From the NCBI GenBank assembly GCA_965277595.1, contig CBDIDH010000002.1:1426001-1490000 (forward strand): DNA of 64,000 nt, given 5' to 3'. Source of the stretch: CBDIDH01 sp965277595 (GTDB lineage: Bacteria; Planctomycetota; Planctomycetia; Isosphaerales; Isosphaeraceae). The translations under genes were made by a program, and so were the position numbers. The notes beneath the pieces were generated by a model. The model did not search any database. It saw nothing but the letters and a program-made list of their open reading frames with translations, and had not been told where the DNA came from. Positions 44,504 to 52,966 of the stretch are shown here, piece by piece; the first letter of the stretch is position 1; every line of letters begins with the position of its first letter.

Positions 44504-45328
44504 TCAGGTTCTCGGCCTGGCCCACCATCGCCAGAGAAGGGCGAGGCCGAAGGTCCAGGCCAGCAGCATCGCATGAAAAAGCTCGCGGCGGCGGACCTCG
44601 CCATACGTGATCGGACCGCCACAGCCAGAGACCGCCACCAGAGAAAGGGCGGCGAGCAGGACGGGAACAACCCTCGGGTCGAAGAAATAGGTCCGCCACC
44701 ACTCGGTCACGGCCCAGAAACTGCCGAAGAGCGAGCCGAGAAACGTCGCGGCGACCGCCAGGCCCCTCCGAAAGGTCGGCCCACCGCGCCCGATCCGTCG
44801 AGCCCGACGCACCGCGGCGACCGCAAACGCCAGCCAGCCATAACAAAGCGTCGAGACCACGAACGCGAAGACAACCCAGACGAACACCATCCCGGGCAAC
44901 GAATTCTCCCAACCCGGCCCCAGGAGGGACGTCTGTCCCGGCGTGGGTTTTCGATCGGGCAAAAGGGGCGTGATCCACTTCGCGGACGTCACGAACCCCC
45001 AAAAAAGGGCCACCCAGACGAGAAACCCGAGCCAGGGACCAACCACGACCCAGAACCCACGCCGCGAAAGCCACGACCGCGGCCCGCGCCGGTTTGTCGG
45101 CGCCTCGGGCAGGCCAATCGTCGCCCCGGCGAGGAAGCCAAACCCGAGAAGCGGCCCCAACTGCACGAGCCAGGCCTCCCAGTTCCAATCGCGCGGGTCG
45201 GGCCGTCCCATCGGGTCAAATGGGATCGGAATGATGTTGCAGTAAAGGTCTTCCAGAACCACCGGAACGACTGGAAGCGTCATCCACGCCAGCACGGCCC
45301 AGAACCCGCCGATTGCCCCGGTTCGCAT
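44504..45328 (-). CDS. hypothetical polytopic membrane protein
   Basis: About 274 residues from an ATG at 45328. Six or seven membrane helices (for example WAVLAWMTLPVVPVVLEDL, FWVVVGPWLGFLVWVALFW, MVFVWVVFAFVVSTLCYGWL). The frame is open from 45556, but the first 76 residues are charged and non-hydrophobic, and the 45556 start overlaps a heptamer repeat (45551-45571). Heptamers are otherwise intergenic in this window, so the shorter start is preferred. Not a recognised family. It follows the glycosyltransferase gene on the same strand (277 bases) with the heptamer hairpin between. Confidence 0.6.
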   Translation of the reverse strand: MRTGAIGGFWAVLAWMTLPVVPVVLEDLYCNIIPIPFDPMGRPDPRDWNWEAWLVQLGPLLGFGFLAGATIGLPEAPTNRRGPRSWLSRRGFWVVVGPWLGFLVWVALFWGFVTSAKWITPLLPDRKPTPGQTSLLGPGWENSLPGMVFVWVVFAFVVSTLCYGWLAFAVAAVRRARRIGRGGPTFRRGLAVAATFLGSLFGSFWAVTEWWRTYFFDPRVVPVLLAALSLVAVSGCGGPITYGEVRRRELFHAMLLAWTFGLALLWRWWARPRT

Positions 45329-46224
45329 GGACCATGCCCCCCCATGATCGAAATCCAGACGTCTACGCTGTCGCAAATTGGCCACCCTGACATGCGTAGG
45401 ATACCCGTCGCCCACGCCTTCGTAAACGGCGTCATCCGGGTTGGCTCGCAAACGCGCTGAGTCGAAAAGAGCATGAACGACCGCTGACCGAGGAAAAAGT
45501 TTGGAATAGGCAGACCAGGCAAGGCTTGACCAGCCTGCTTTTTGATTCTCGGCCATCGGTCATCGGTCGTTCTTGGGCAGGAAAACGGCGGCGTGGGCGA
45601 GCGTGGGTCGGGTTGACAGGGTGTCGGGAGATCGGGTATACCGCTGCGGTCGTTAAAGGGGATAGGGAAGTCCCGAGGGGTCAGGCGAATTCAAGCTGCC
45701 CCGCACTCTGCCGTCGAGGGAGCGACACGACACCCACCCCCCGCCGCGTCGCGGCTCTAAACAGGGGTGTCGCGCAGCCTTTCTTCCACGACAGATCCCA
45801 TCTCCACGTAACCACTCGGAACAGGCAGGCAGGTCGGCCAAAAAACGACCAAACTCAGATTTAACCAGACCAGAGCAGGAATCCAGCGGGAATTTCCAGG
45901 CAAACAAGGATGTCGCGGCCGCGCGAGGGAACACTCCGGCTCAGGGACGAGCCGGCCCCCCGGACTCCCGTTCGTCGCCCCTTTTTTCTTTTTTCGCGTG
46001 AATTGAAGGCGAAAAACAGGGGGGAAGCCGCTCGGGCGCCCCACGTCATCCCCGCCCTGGGGGTCATTCGAGTTCGACTCGGCCTTTGACGCGATGCGAC
46101 GAGCTTGACGCACGTCCAGAAGTCGACGGGCGGCGGGGTTGCCTGTCAAATGGTCCTGGTCGGGCAAGCAATGACCTGGACCGGCGCGCGGCGTATCAAC
46201 CAACCAACCGGAAAGGTCCGGTCC
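45329..46224. other. long spacer upstream of the acyl-transfer operon
   Basis: 896 bases, between the leftward membrane protein and the rightward MBOAT gene. It contains heptamers at 45551-45571 (GGCCATC, GGTCATC, GGTCGTT). It also has a 7-base GC hairpin CCGGCTC-N6-GAGCCGG (45936-45955) and a T-rich tract at 45982-45994 (TTTTTTCTTTTTT). Antisense ORFs here look spurious. The spacer must contain the operon promoter. Confidence 0.45.
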
Positions 46225-47619
46225 ATGTGGTCTGTCACCCGACCCCCCGAAGTCCCGAGAACAGCGCCGCATCACCGGTACACGCCGGACGTCGCTGTTT
46301 CCGAGGTTCCCGTGCGCGCTCCGACCGGCCTGCTTTACGCGGGCGAGCCCGAGACCTGCCGGCGCGACTATCGCCAGTTCTTGCCCGTGCTGGCGCACCT
46401 CGGGCTCTTGCTCGGGCTCTTTCGGGTTTACCGGGTTGAGACCCGCGTCTTCCAGGACCTGGCCTTGATCGCCCTCGCGGCGCTCCCGGTTCACTACCTG
46501 ACCCCGTTTCGCTGGAAGAAGCCGCTCTTTGTCGGGGTCTCAATCCTCGCGCTCGGCTGGATCTTTGGCCCGATCACCGCCGCGGCCGTGCTCGGTCTCT
46601 CGGCCGTCCTGATCGGCGTTTGCTACCTGCCGGTCGCCTGGATCGTCCGCGCCGGGATCATTGCCGGCTTCGCCCTGGTCGCCGCGGCCTGCCGGTCGGG
46701 AGCCCTGTGGTCGCCTCTTCCCGAGAACGTCTGGCCGGTCCTCGCCACCATGTTCATGTTTCGAATGATCCTTTACCTCTACGAGACCAAGCACGCCAAG
46801 CGCCCCGAGTCGCTTATTGACACGATTAGCTATTTCTTCCTGCTTCCGAATTATTACTTCACCCACTTTCCCGTCGTCGATTACCGGACCCTTCAGCGCA
46901 GCTATTTCTCGCGCGACGTCCACGCGACACAGCGCGCCGGTCTGGAAATGATGTTCCGTGGCACAATGCATCTGCTCGCGTATCGACTTGTTTATCACGA
47001 CTGGGTGATCCCGGCCGACGACGTGACCGGCCCGACCAGCCTTGTCCGGTTCCTCGTCAGCAACTATCTCCGCTATCTTCACGTCTCGGGCCAGTTTCAC
47101 ATGGCCTGCGGAATGCTACATCTTTTCGGCTTCCAGCTTCCCGAGACGCACCGCAATTACCTCCTGGCGTCGTCGTTTACCGATTACTGGCGACGGATCA
47201 ACATTTACTGGAAAGACTTCATGGTCCGGGTCGTCTTCAACCCGGTCGCCTTTCGCCTGAAGCGGAAGCCGAGAGCGCTGGCCCTGGCCGCGGCGACGGC
47301 CGTCGTCTTCGTCGCGACCTGGTGGCTGCACGCCTACCAGTTGTTCTGGCTTCATGGTTCCTGGGGCTTCAGCGCGCACGACGCCCTCTTCTGGGGCCTG
47401 CTCGGTCTGCTCGTGATGGTCAACGTTCAGCTTGATGCCCGCCGATCCGACGCCGCCCGGTCGATCCTCCCCGTAAACCCGTACGCGCCCGGTCAGATCG
47501 CCTTGCGAGCCGTCAAGACGGCCGCGACGTTCGTCACGATCGCCGTCCTCTGGTCGCTCTGGACCAGTCAAGGAATCTCTCCCTGGCTGGCCATGATGAA
47601 GAGGGGGCTCTGGCTGTGA
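46225..47619 (+). CDS. MBOAT family membrane O-acyltransferase (DltB/AlgI-like)
   Basis: About 464 residues with roughly nine membrane helices. Core marks: FRMILYLYETKHAKRPESL, the region SFTDYWRRINIYWKDFMVRV, and the invariant His in WWLHAYQ (His369, bases 47329-47331). MBOAT proteins such as DltB, PatA and AlgI transfer acyl or aminoacyl groups across the membrane to sugars or polymers outside. The start is the ATG at 46225 behind GGAAAGG; an upstream in-frame ATG at 46105 gives a poor N-terminus. It overlaps the next gene by one base (TGATG). It is the first gene of the operon-like run with SGNH, SGNH, adenylation and LPLAT genes. Confidence 0.82.
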   Translation: MWSVTRPPEVPRTAPHHRYTPDVAVSEVPVRAPTGLLYAGEPETCRRDYRQFLPVLAHLGLLLGLFRVYRVETRVFQDLALIALAALPVHYLTPFRWKKPLFVGVSILALGWIFGPITAAAVLGLSAVLIGVCYLPVAWIVRAGIIAGFALVAAACRSGALWSPLPENVWPVLATMFMFRMILYLYETKHAKRPESLIDTISYFFLLPNYYFTHFPVVDYRTLQRSYFSRDVHATQRAGLEMMFRGTMHLLAYRLVYHDWVIPADDVTGPTSLVRFLVSNYLRYLHVSGQFHMACGMLHLFGFQLPETHRNYLLASSFTDYWRRINIYWKDFMVRVVFNPVAFRLKRKPRALALAAATAVVFVATWWLHAYQLFWLHGSWGFSAHDALFWGLLGLLVMVNVQLDARRSDAARSILPVNPYAPGQIALRAVKTAATFVTIAVLWSLWTSQGISPWLAMMKRGLWL

Positions 47620-48851
47620 TGATCGATCTTGACCGACGGACGTTGACGACCGAGGAAACGCGGGCGCCTCAAGGCCGCCCGATTCGACGCGTGGACCAAC
47701 CGCCTCGACCCTTGAAGGCGATGCCTCATCCGGTCCGCCTGGCGCCGCAGATTCTGGCGACGACGGCCCTGCTGGCCTGGGGTCTGGTGCCCGCCGAGCT
47801 GGCCTCGGGCACGCCTCTGCGAGTCCGCGAGGTCCTGCGCAACGATCTGCCGAGCCGCCCCGATTACGATCGCATGGAGCGCGGCTATTACGAGCAGATC
47901 CTCGCGCCCGGCCGCCGCCTTGATGCCCCGACACAGGCGGCGCAGGCTGGTTCGGCCGCCGTCAAGCATGGTCGGCTGACCCTTCCCGTGGCCGATGTTC
48001 GCGAGTTCGTGCTGCGCCCCGGCCTTGTCTTCGACCCCGGTCGCCGGATTCCTTGGTCAACCAACACGCATGGAATGCGCGACAGGCCGTATGCCCTGGT
48101 CAAGCCGCCGGGAACGCTTCGGATCGCCCTCGTGGGAGACTCGATCGCGGCCGGCTGGGGCGTTGGCGACGGCGAGGGGTTTGAACCCAGGCTCGAACGC
48201 TCGCTTGACGCCCAGTCGCGAGCCTCGGGAGGTCCGGCGGTCGAGATCCTCAATTTCGCCGTGCCGGGGCACAGTCCCGGTCAGCGCTGGAGCCATTTCG
48301 CCGAGGTTGGCTGGGCCTTCACGCCCGACCTGGTCGTTTACGAGGCGACGACGGCCGATCCCGGCTGGGACGAGCGCCGGCTTCGTGTCTTGCTGGAGCG
48401 CGGAGTCGGGTTTGACGCTCCGGTTTATCGCGACGTGCTGGCCTCGGTGGGGCTTGGTCCCGGCCTGACCAGCGACGACTACAAGGAACGGCTTCGCCCG
48501 CTCCGCTGGGAATTGCTCGCGGGCATTTACCAGGCGGCGGTGGCCGATTGCCAGTCGCGGGGCGTGCTGGCGGTCTGGGTTTTGATCCCCCGCGTCGGTA
48601 AGCCGATTGATCCGGCCGATCGCCGCCGCATGATCGACCTGGCGCATGCCTCGGGATTCGCGACGGTGATTGATGCCTGCGACTCCTACGACGGGGCCGA
48701 CGCCTCGACTTTGGCCGTCGCGCCTGACGACTACCACCCGAACGCCATCGGGCACGCCCGGATCGCCGCTCGCCTTGAGCCGGCGCTCAAGGCCGCGTTG
48801 CCCTCGCCGGTCGGTCGGGCGGACGCCAACCCGGGAGCCCAACCGCGATGA
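47619..48851 (+). CDS. SGNH/GDSL-like exported protein (MBOAT partner, first copy)
   Basis: 410 residues. A positively charged N-terminus and hydrophobic stretch near 47-68 (LATTALLAWGLVPAELA) anchor or export it. Block I is GDSIAAGWGVG; block II Gly and the Asn block (ILNFAVPGHSPGQ) are visible; the Asp-His pair is in PDDYHPNAIGH (DxxH). The order matches SGNH proteins paired with MBOAT acyltransferases, such as DltD, PatB and AlgX/J. The start codon overlaps the MBOAT stop (TGATG), so they are translationally coupled. It is about 25-30 percent similar by eye to the next gene. Confidence 0.85.
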   Translation: MIDLDRRTLTTEETRAPQGRPIRRVDQPPRPLKAMPHPVRLAPQILATTALLAWGLVPAELASGTPLRVREVLRNDLPSRPDYDRMERGYYEQILAPGRRLDAPTQAAQAGSAAVKHGRLTLPVADVREFVLRPGLVFDPGRRIPWSTNTHGMRDRPYALVKPPGTLRIALVGDSIAAGWGVGDGEGFEPRLERSLDAQSRASGGPAVEILNFAVPGHSPGQRWSHFAEVGWAFTPDLVVYEATTADPGWDERRLRVLLERGVGFDAPVYRDVLASVGLGPGLTSDDYKERLRPLRWELLAGIYQAAVADCQSRGVLAVWVLIPRVGKPIDPADRRRMIDLAHASGFATVIDACDSYDGADASTLAVAPDDYHPNAIGHARIAARLEPALKAALPSPVGRADANPGAQPR

Positions 48852-50050
48852 TCCACCGACCGGCCGATGCCACGCCCTGCCTCGCAACGTTCCGCGCCTG
48901 CTTCGCGGTCACGGTCGCCCTGCTGGCGCTCGGGCTTTCTCCCTTGCCGATCGGCCCGGCGCGGTCGGCCGTCGAGAGTGCCCGGTCGGTTGGCCTGAAC
49001 CGGGCCGACCTTGAGGCGACATCGGGCGGCTACTATGAGGGTCTGATCGGCGTCGACGGTCCTCGAACCGGCCGAAACGACCTCTCGCCCCGGCTCGGCA
49101 AGCCGACCGACTGGGTCCGCTTTCACGCCGCGAACGTGACCCGGCCGCTGCCCAACGGCGATTTTCTCCAGTTTGAACTTCGACCGAACGTCCGCGAGAC
49201 GCTTTTCGGCAAGTCGTTCACGACCAACGAACACGGCATGCGCGACCGCCCGTACTCGGTCGACAAACCCGCGGGAATCTACCGGATCGCCGTGCTTGGA
49301 TCGTCGATGGACATGGGCTGGGGGATCGGCACGCAGGAAACCTATGTCAACCTTCTGGAAGACTGGTTGAACGCGCACGCCGCGAAGCGCGGATTGTCGC
49401 GCAGGTTCCAGGTCTTGAACTTCGCCGTCGCCGCGTACAGTCCCCTTCAGCGCCTGGAAACCTTCCGCCGCAAGTCGCTGAAGTTTCAGCCCGACATGGT
49501 GCTTTATTCGGCGACGATGCTGGATAACCGCCTTGCCGAGATCCACCTTTGCGACCTCTTCCGCGGCCATTCCGGGCTGCCGTACGACTTCCTCCGCGAC
49601 GTCATCCGCGACGCTGGTCTGACCGCCGACGACCTTCGCACCGACTCGCAGGATCGGCTCGTCTACAAGGAAACGGTCAAGCGCAAGCTTCGTCCCTATT
49701 ACTGGAGCCTCTACGATTCGACCCTGAGCGCCCTCGCGGCCGACTGCCGTTCCGAAGGGATCACGCTCGCCTGCCTGGTGATTCCCCGCGTCGGCAAGGC
49801 CGATGCCCCCGAAGCCCGCGCCGAGTCCGTCGCCCGCTTTCACGGGATCGCCGCTCATCAGGCGATCCCCTTGTTTGACCTTTCCGCGACCTTTGACGAC
49901 TCCGATCCCTCTCAGTTTGAGATTGCCTCCTGGGACGACCATCCCAACGCCCTCGGCCACCGCCGCCTCTTCCTCGGCCTTTGTCAGTCGCTCGTGAAAG
50001 AGCCCTCCCTTTATCACGCTCTCTTCCCCTCGAAATCGACGGGGAAATGA
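48848..50050 (+). CDS. SGNH-like exported protein (second copy, degenerate catalytic blocks)
   Basis: 400 residues. It begins with a hydrophobic stretch (FAVTVALLALGLSPLPI, residues 19-35). The blocks run in the same order as in the first SGNH protein: block I is GSSMDMGWGIG (Asp of GDS replaced by Ser), the Asn block is LNFAVAAYSPLQ, and the His block is WDDHPNALGH, where the Asp is not at the usual -3 from His (W-D-D-H). It may have lost hydrolase activity and serve as a binding partner. Start overlaps the previous stop (ATGA). Its stop lies inside a heptamer repeat unit. Confidence 0.83.
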   Translation: MIHRPADATPCLATFRACFAVTVALLALGLSPLPIGPARSAVESARSVGLNRADLEATSGGYYEGLIGVDGPRTGRNDLSPRLGKPTDWVRFHAANVTRPLPNGDFLQFELRPNVRETLFGKSFTTNEHGMRDRPYSVDKPAGIYRIAVLGSSMDMGWGIGTQETYVNLLEDWLNAHAAKRGLSRRFQVLNFAVAAYSPLQRLETFRRKSLKFQPDMVLYSATMLDNRLAEIHLCDLFRGHSGLPYDFLRDVIRDAGLTADDLRTDSQDRLVYKETVKRKLRPYYWSLYDSTLSALAADCRSEGITLACLVIPRVGKADAPEARAESVARFHGIAAHQAIPLFDLSATFDDSDPSQFEIASWDDHPNALGHRRLFLGLCQSLVKEPSLYHALFPSKSTGK

Positions 50051-50073
50051 CCGATGGCCGATGACCAATGATC
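50046..50073. repeat. heptamers overlapping the SGNH stop codon
   Basis: AATGACC, GATGGCC, GATGACC, AATGATC. The TGA stop of the SGNH gene (50048-50050) lies within the first unit, so the repeat contributes the end of a coding sequence. Confidence 0.7.
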
Positions 50074-50103
50074 GACAACGGGACGTATCATTCCGCCTCT
50101 TTC

Positions 50104-50131
50104 TCCTGATTCCTGTTTCCTGTCTCCCTCT
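50104..50131. repeat. heptamers, TCCTGTT type
   Basis: TCCTGAT, TCCTGTT, TCCTGTC, TCCCTCT in direct order within the 131-base spacer before the adenylation gene. Same 7-base period, different consensus. Confidence 0.75.
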
Positions 50132-50181
50132 CCTTTTCCACCCTCTTTTTTCCTCGCAGACAAGAAGTACGGACGAAATCC

Positions 50182-51750
50182 ATGGACGGATCACACCTCA
50201 GCCGGCTCCTTGACGCGGCCTTCGCGTGGCGGCCGGACCACTTGGCCGTGGAAGATGAGAACGGCCAGTCGCGAACCTATGCCGAACTGGCTCGGGCCGC
50301 CGATCGCCTGGCGACGCGCCTGCATCGTTGGGGCGTCGGCCGGGGCGACCGGGTTGGGCTGCTCTTGCCCAAGGGAATCGAGGCGGTTGAGGCGATTCAC
50401 GGCGTTCTTCGGTCGGGCGCGGCGTATGTTCCGGTCGATGCGTCGTCACCTTCCGCGCGAGGCGCCGGGATCTTCGCCGATTGCGGGGTCAAGGTGGTCG
50501 TTGTGGCCGCGAGCCTGGCCGATGGCCTGCGCCGCGACTGGCCCGGCCCCGGCCCGGCCCCCCGCCTGATCGTCGTGGGTGACGAGCCTTTTGACCTCGG
50601 CCCGGCCGATGCCCACTATGCCGACGTTCTCGCCGACACCGCGCCGACGCCTCTCGCCCCAGACCGCTCGGCCGACGACCTGGCCTATGTCTTCTACACG
50701 TCCGGCTCGACCGGCCGTCCCAAGGGGGTGATGCTCACGCATGCCAATGCCTTCACCTTCCTCGACTGGTGCGACCAGACCTTTCAGCCCCGAAGTGACG
50801 ACCGATTCGCGTCGCACGCCCCCTTTCATTTTGATCTCTCGGTGTTTGACCTTTTCGTCTCGTGCCGATGCGCCGGGACCCTGCTTTTGATCGGCGAGGC
50901 TCTTGGCAAAGATCCCGCTCGGCTCGGCACCTTTCTCGCGACGGCCCGGCCTTCGATCTGGTACTCCGCTCCTTCGATTCTCTCGCTTCTGGTTCGCCAC
51001 GGCGGTCTCGGCCGCCCGAACTTCCCCGCGCCGAGGCTCGTGCTATTTGCCGGCGAGGTCTTTCCGATCCGCCCCTTGAAGGAGTTGCGTTCTCTCTGGC
51101 CCGATTCCAGCTTCTGGAACCTTTACGGGCCGACCGAGACCAACGTCTGCACCGCGTATCAAATTCCGGCGGTGATTGCCGAGACTCAGACAACTCCCTT
51201 TCCGATCGGCTCGGTCTGCCCCCCTTTGCGCGCTCGGGTGGTGAACGACGAGGGCCGCGACCTCTCGGCCGGCGAGCCTGGCGAGCTTGTGATTGCCGGT
51301 CCCGGCGTGATGCGCGGGTATTTCGGCCGATCCGACCTGACCGCGCGGAGCGTCTTTCGCGACGAGGACGGCAGTCTCTGGTATCGGACCGGCGACCTCG
51401 TCATTGACGACGGTCAGGGCTGCTTTGAGTTCCACGGCCGCCGCGACCGGATGGTCAAGAAGCGCGGCTATCGGATCGAGCTTGGCGAGATCGAGTCGGC
51501 CCTTTATCGGCACGACGGCGTCGATCGCGCCGCGGTCGTCGCCCGATCGGACGACTCGGGCGTTTCCATTGCCGCCTTCGTGGCGATGAAGCCCTCTCAG
51601 AAAGGTTCGATCATCGCCATGAAACGGCACTGCACGATCTATCTGCCTCACTACATGATTCCCGACTCGATCACCTTCCTTTCCGACCTCCCGACGACCT
51701 CCACCGACAAGGTCGATTATCAACGTCTCAAACAACCTTCGACCCCCTGA
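50182..51750 (+). CDS. amino-acid/acyl adenylation enzyme, DltA-like
   Basis: 522 residues. All AMP-forming-ligase motifs are present: A3 YTSGSTGRPKGVMLTH (172-187), A5 NLYGPTETN, A7 YRTGD, A8 GRRDRMVKKRGYRIELGEIES and A10 STDKVDY with catalytic Lys510. The A4 region reads APFHFDLSVFDLF; Asp218 in FDLSV is the residue that in amino-acid adenylating enzymes, including DltA, binds the substrate amino group. The FAGEVFP segment also follows DltA. So an amino acid (perhaps D-alanine) is the likely substrate, not proven. It sits with an MBOAT and two SGNH genes as in the dlt operon, but no carrier protein gene is adjacent. Confidence 0.83.
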   Translation: MDGSHLSRLLDAAFAWRPDHLAVEDENGQSRTYAELARAADRLATRLHRWGVGRGDRVGLLLPKGIEAVEAIHGVLRSGAAYVPVDASSPSARGAGIFADCGVKVVVVAASLADGLRRDWPGPGPAPRLIVVGDEPFDLGPADAHYADVLADTAPTPLAPDRSADDLAYVFYTSGSTGRPKGVMLTHANAFTFLDWCDQTFQPRSDDRFASHAPFHFDLSVFDLFVSCRCAGTLLLIGEALGKDPARLGTFLATARPSIWYSAPSILSLLVRHGGLGRPNFPAPRLVLFAGEVFPIRPLKELRSLWPDSSFWNLYGPTETNVCTAYQIPAVIAETQTTPFPIGSVCPPLRARVVNDEGRDLSAGEPGELVIAGPGVMRGYFGRSDLTARSVFRDEDGSLWYRTGDLVIDDGQGCFEFHGRRDRMVKKRGYRIELGEIESALYRHDGVDRAAVVARSDDSGVSIAAFVAMKPSQKGSIIAMKRHCTIYLPHYMIPDSITFLSDLPTTSTDKVDYQRLKQPSTP

Positions 51751-51778
51751 CGTCTCGTTTTTCTTTGCTTGGGTTTCT

Positions 51779-51813
51779 TCCTGTCTCCCGACTCCTGTTT
51801 CCTGTCTCCTCTC
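51779..51813. repeat. heptamers, TCCTGTT type
   Basis: TCCTGTC, TCCCGAC, TCCTGTT, TCCTGTC, TCCTCTC, five units in direct order between the adenylation gene and the LPLAT gene. The ribosome site AGGAG (51815-51819) follows at once. Confidence 0.75.
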
Positions 51814-51825
51814 CAGGAGCCCCCC

Positions 51826-52812
51826 GTGACCTCCCGCGAGATTCTCACCTGGAAGTTTCCCTTTTACCGCGGGTTTCTCCCCGCGCTTCGTCGGCTTGGC
51901 CCGGCCCGAGCCGATGCCACGCTTGACGCTCTCGGTCGTGCCTCGACCTTGCTCTGGCCACCTCGGCGTCTGGCCTTTCTCGACGCCCTGACGCGCGCCC
52001 GCGAGGTTTTTCATCACCCTTCCGACGCTTCGGTTGATCCCGGTTCGCTCGCCGCGGGTGTGCTCCGGTTCCTCGCCCGCGATTACCTGCTCGACACGCC
52101 CGACGACGCCGAGGCCCTTGGTCTTTTCGACGTCACCGGGGCCGAGGCGCTTTCCAACGCGCTCGCCGAAGGCCGAGGCGTGGTGCTAGTCGGGAGCCAC
52201 CTTGGGGGGCACATCGCGGCCTTTCACTGGCTCTATCGATCGGGGATTCCCTTGCGGCTGATGGTCCAGCGGCCGAGGCATGTCGCCCCTGCCTTGAACG
52301 CCTTCTTCGATCGTCCCGAGCCCGCGCCTCAGGCGGATTTCTTCCTCCGCCGCGGCCTGAACCCGTCGGAATGCGTCGCCCGGGTCTTGCGTTGCCGGTC
52401 GGCGCTTCGGTCGGGCAAGGCGGTGTATCTGCCCGGCGATGTCCCCTGGGACGGCCCGAACACCCGATCCGGCCGGTTCCTCGGCCAGACCCGTCGGGTC
52501 CTCTCGGTCTGGGCCGATCTCGCCTCGGTCACCGGCGCCCCTGTCTTTCACGTCTTCTGTACTCACGAGCCCGGCGGCCGACATGCCCTTGCCTTCGAAT
52601 CGGCCGGCCCTGTTGCTCCTGGCGGCGAATCGGCGGCGGTCGTTCGCTACCTGTCGCGTCTTGATGCCCGGATCGCCGCGCACCCCGCCTCGGCCGTCGC
52701 GCATCTCCTCTGGCCCTGCTACGGTCCCCCTCGCGCCTCGACCCTTCCCCGACCGATCGCTTCCTCCCGCCCGAGCCGCCGCGTCGCGGCCTTGCGGCAC
52801 CTGGGAGCCTGA
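51826..52812 (+). CDS. LPLAT/LpxL-like acyltransferase
   Basis: 328 residues from a GTG at 51826; AGGAG at 51815-51819 is 6 bases before it. The core GVVLVGSHLGGHIAAFHWLY has the position of the HxxxxD/E motif in LpxL-type acyltransferases; the His is present (HLGGHI), but where Glu is normally found there is Ile, so the active acid may be elsewhere or absent. Later segments (GKAVYLPGDVPWDGPN, PVFHVFC) follow the family. It is the last gene of the run, 75 bases after the adenylation gene. It may add an acyl group to the same surface acceptor, or be unrelated. Substrate unknown. Confidence 0.72.
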   Translation: MTSREILTWKFPFYRGFLPALRRLGPARADATLDALGRASTLLWPPRRLAFLDALTRAREVFHHPSDASVDPGSLAAGVLRFLARDYLLDTPDDAEALGLFDVTGAEALSNALAEGRGVVLVGSHLGGHIAAFHWLYRSGIPLRLMVQRPRHVAPALNAFFDRPEPAPQADFFLRRGLNPSECVARVLRCRSALRSGKAVYLPGDVPWDGPNTRSGRFLGQTRRVLSVWADLASVTGAPVFHVFCTHEPGGRHALAFESAGPVAPGGESAAVVRYLSRLDARIAAHPASAVAHLLWPCYGPPRASTLPRPIASSRPSRRVAALRHLGA

Positions 52813-52863
52813 GTCCATCCTTGGAACTGAACCGATTTTTTTCGTGTACAATCCAGGGACGAG

Positions 52864-52892
52864 AGGGCAAAGGACAAAGGACAAACGACTAA
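52864..52892. repeat. heptamer array at the insertion site
   Basis: AGGGCAA, AGGACAA, AGGACAA, ACGACTA(A). The last unit contains the TAA at which the IS5-type element starts (52890-52892). It is the left half of an original heptamer locus now split by two IS elements. Confidence 0.75.
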
Positions 52893-52907
52893 GAAATTAT
52901 CTCAAAA
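52893..52907. repeat. IS5-type left terminal inverted repeat
   Basis: GAAATTATCTCAAAA pairs with the right end at 53824-53838 with one mismatch. Confidence 0.8.
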
Positions 52908-52966
52908 GCCGTCTTGAACGCGCCCGACCCCTTGGTTTCTTATTGCGAGACCAAGGAGATCAAGCG

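Noticed and set aside
45757..46494. 245-codon minus ORF over the MBOAT promoter region
   Set aside because: Low-complexity, overlaps the MBOAT start, no recognisable motif.
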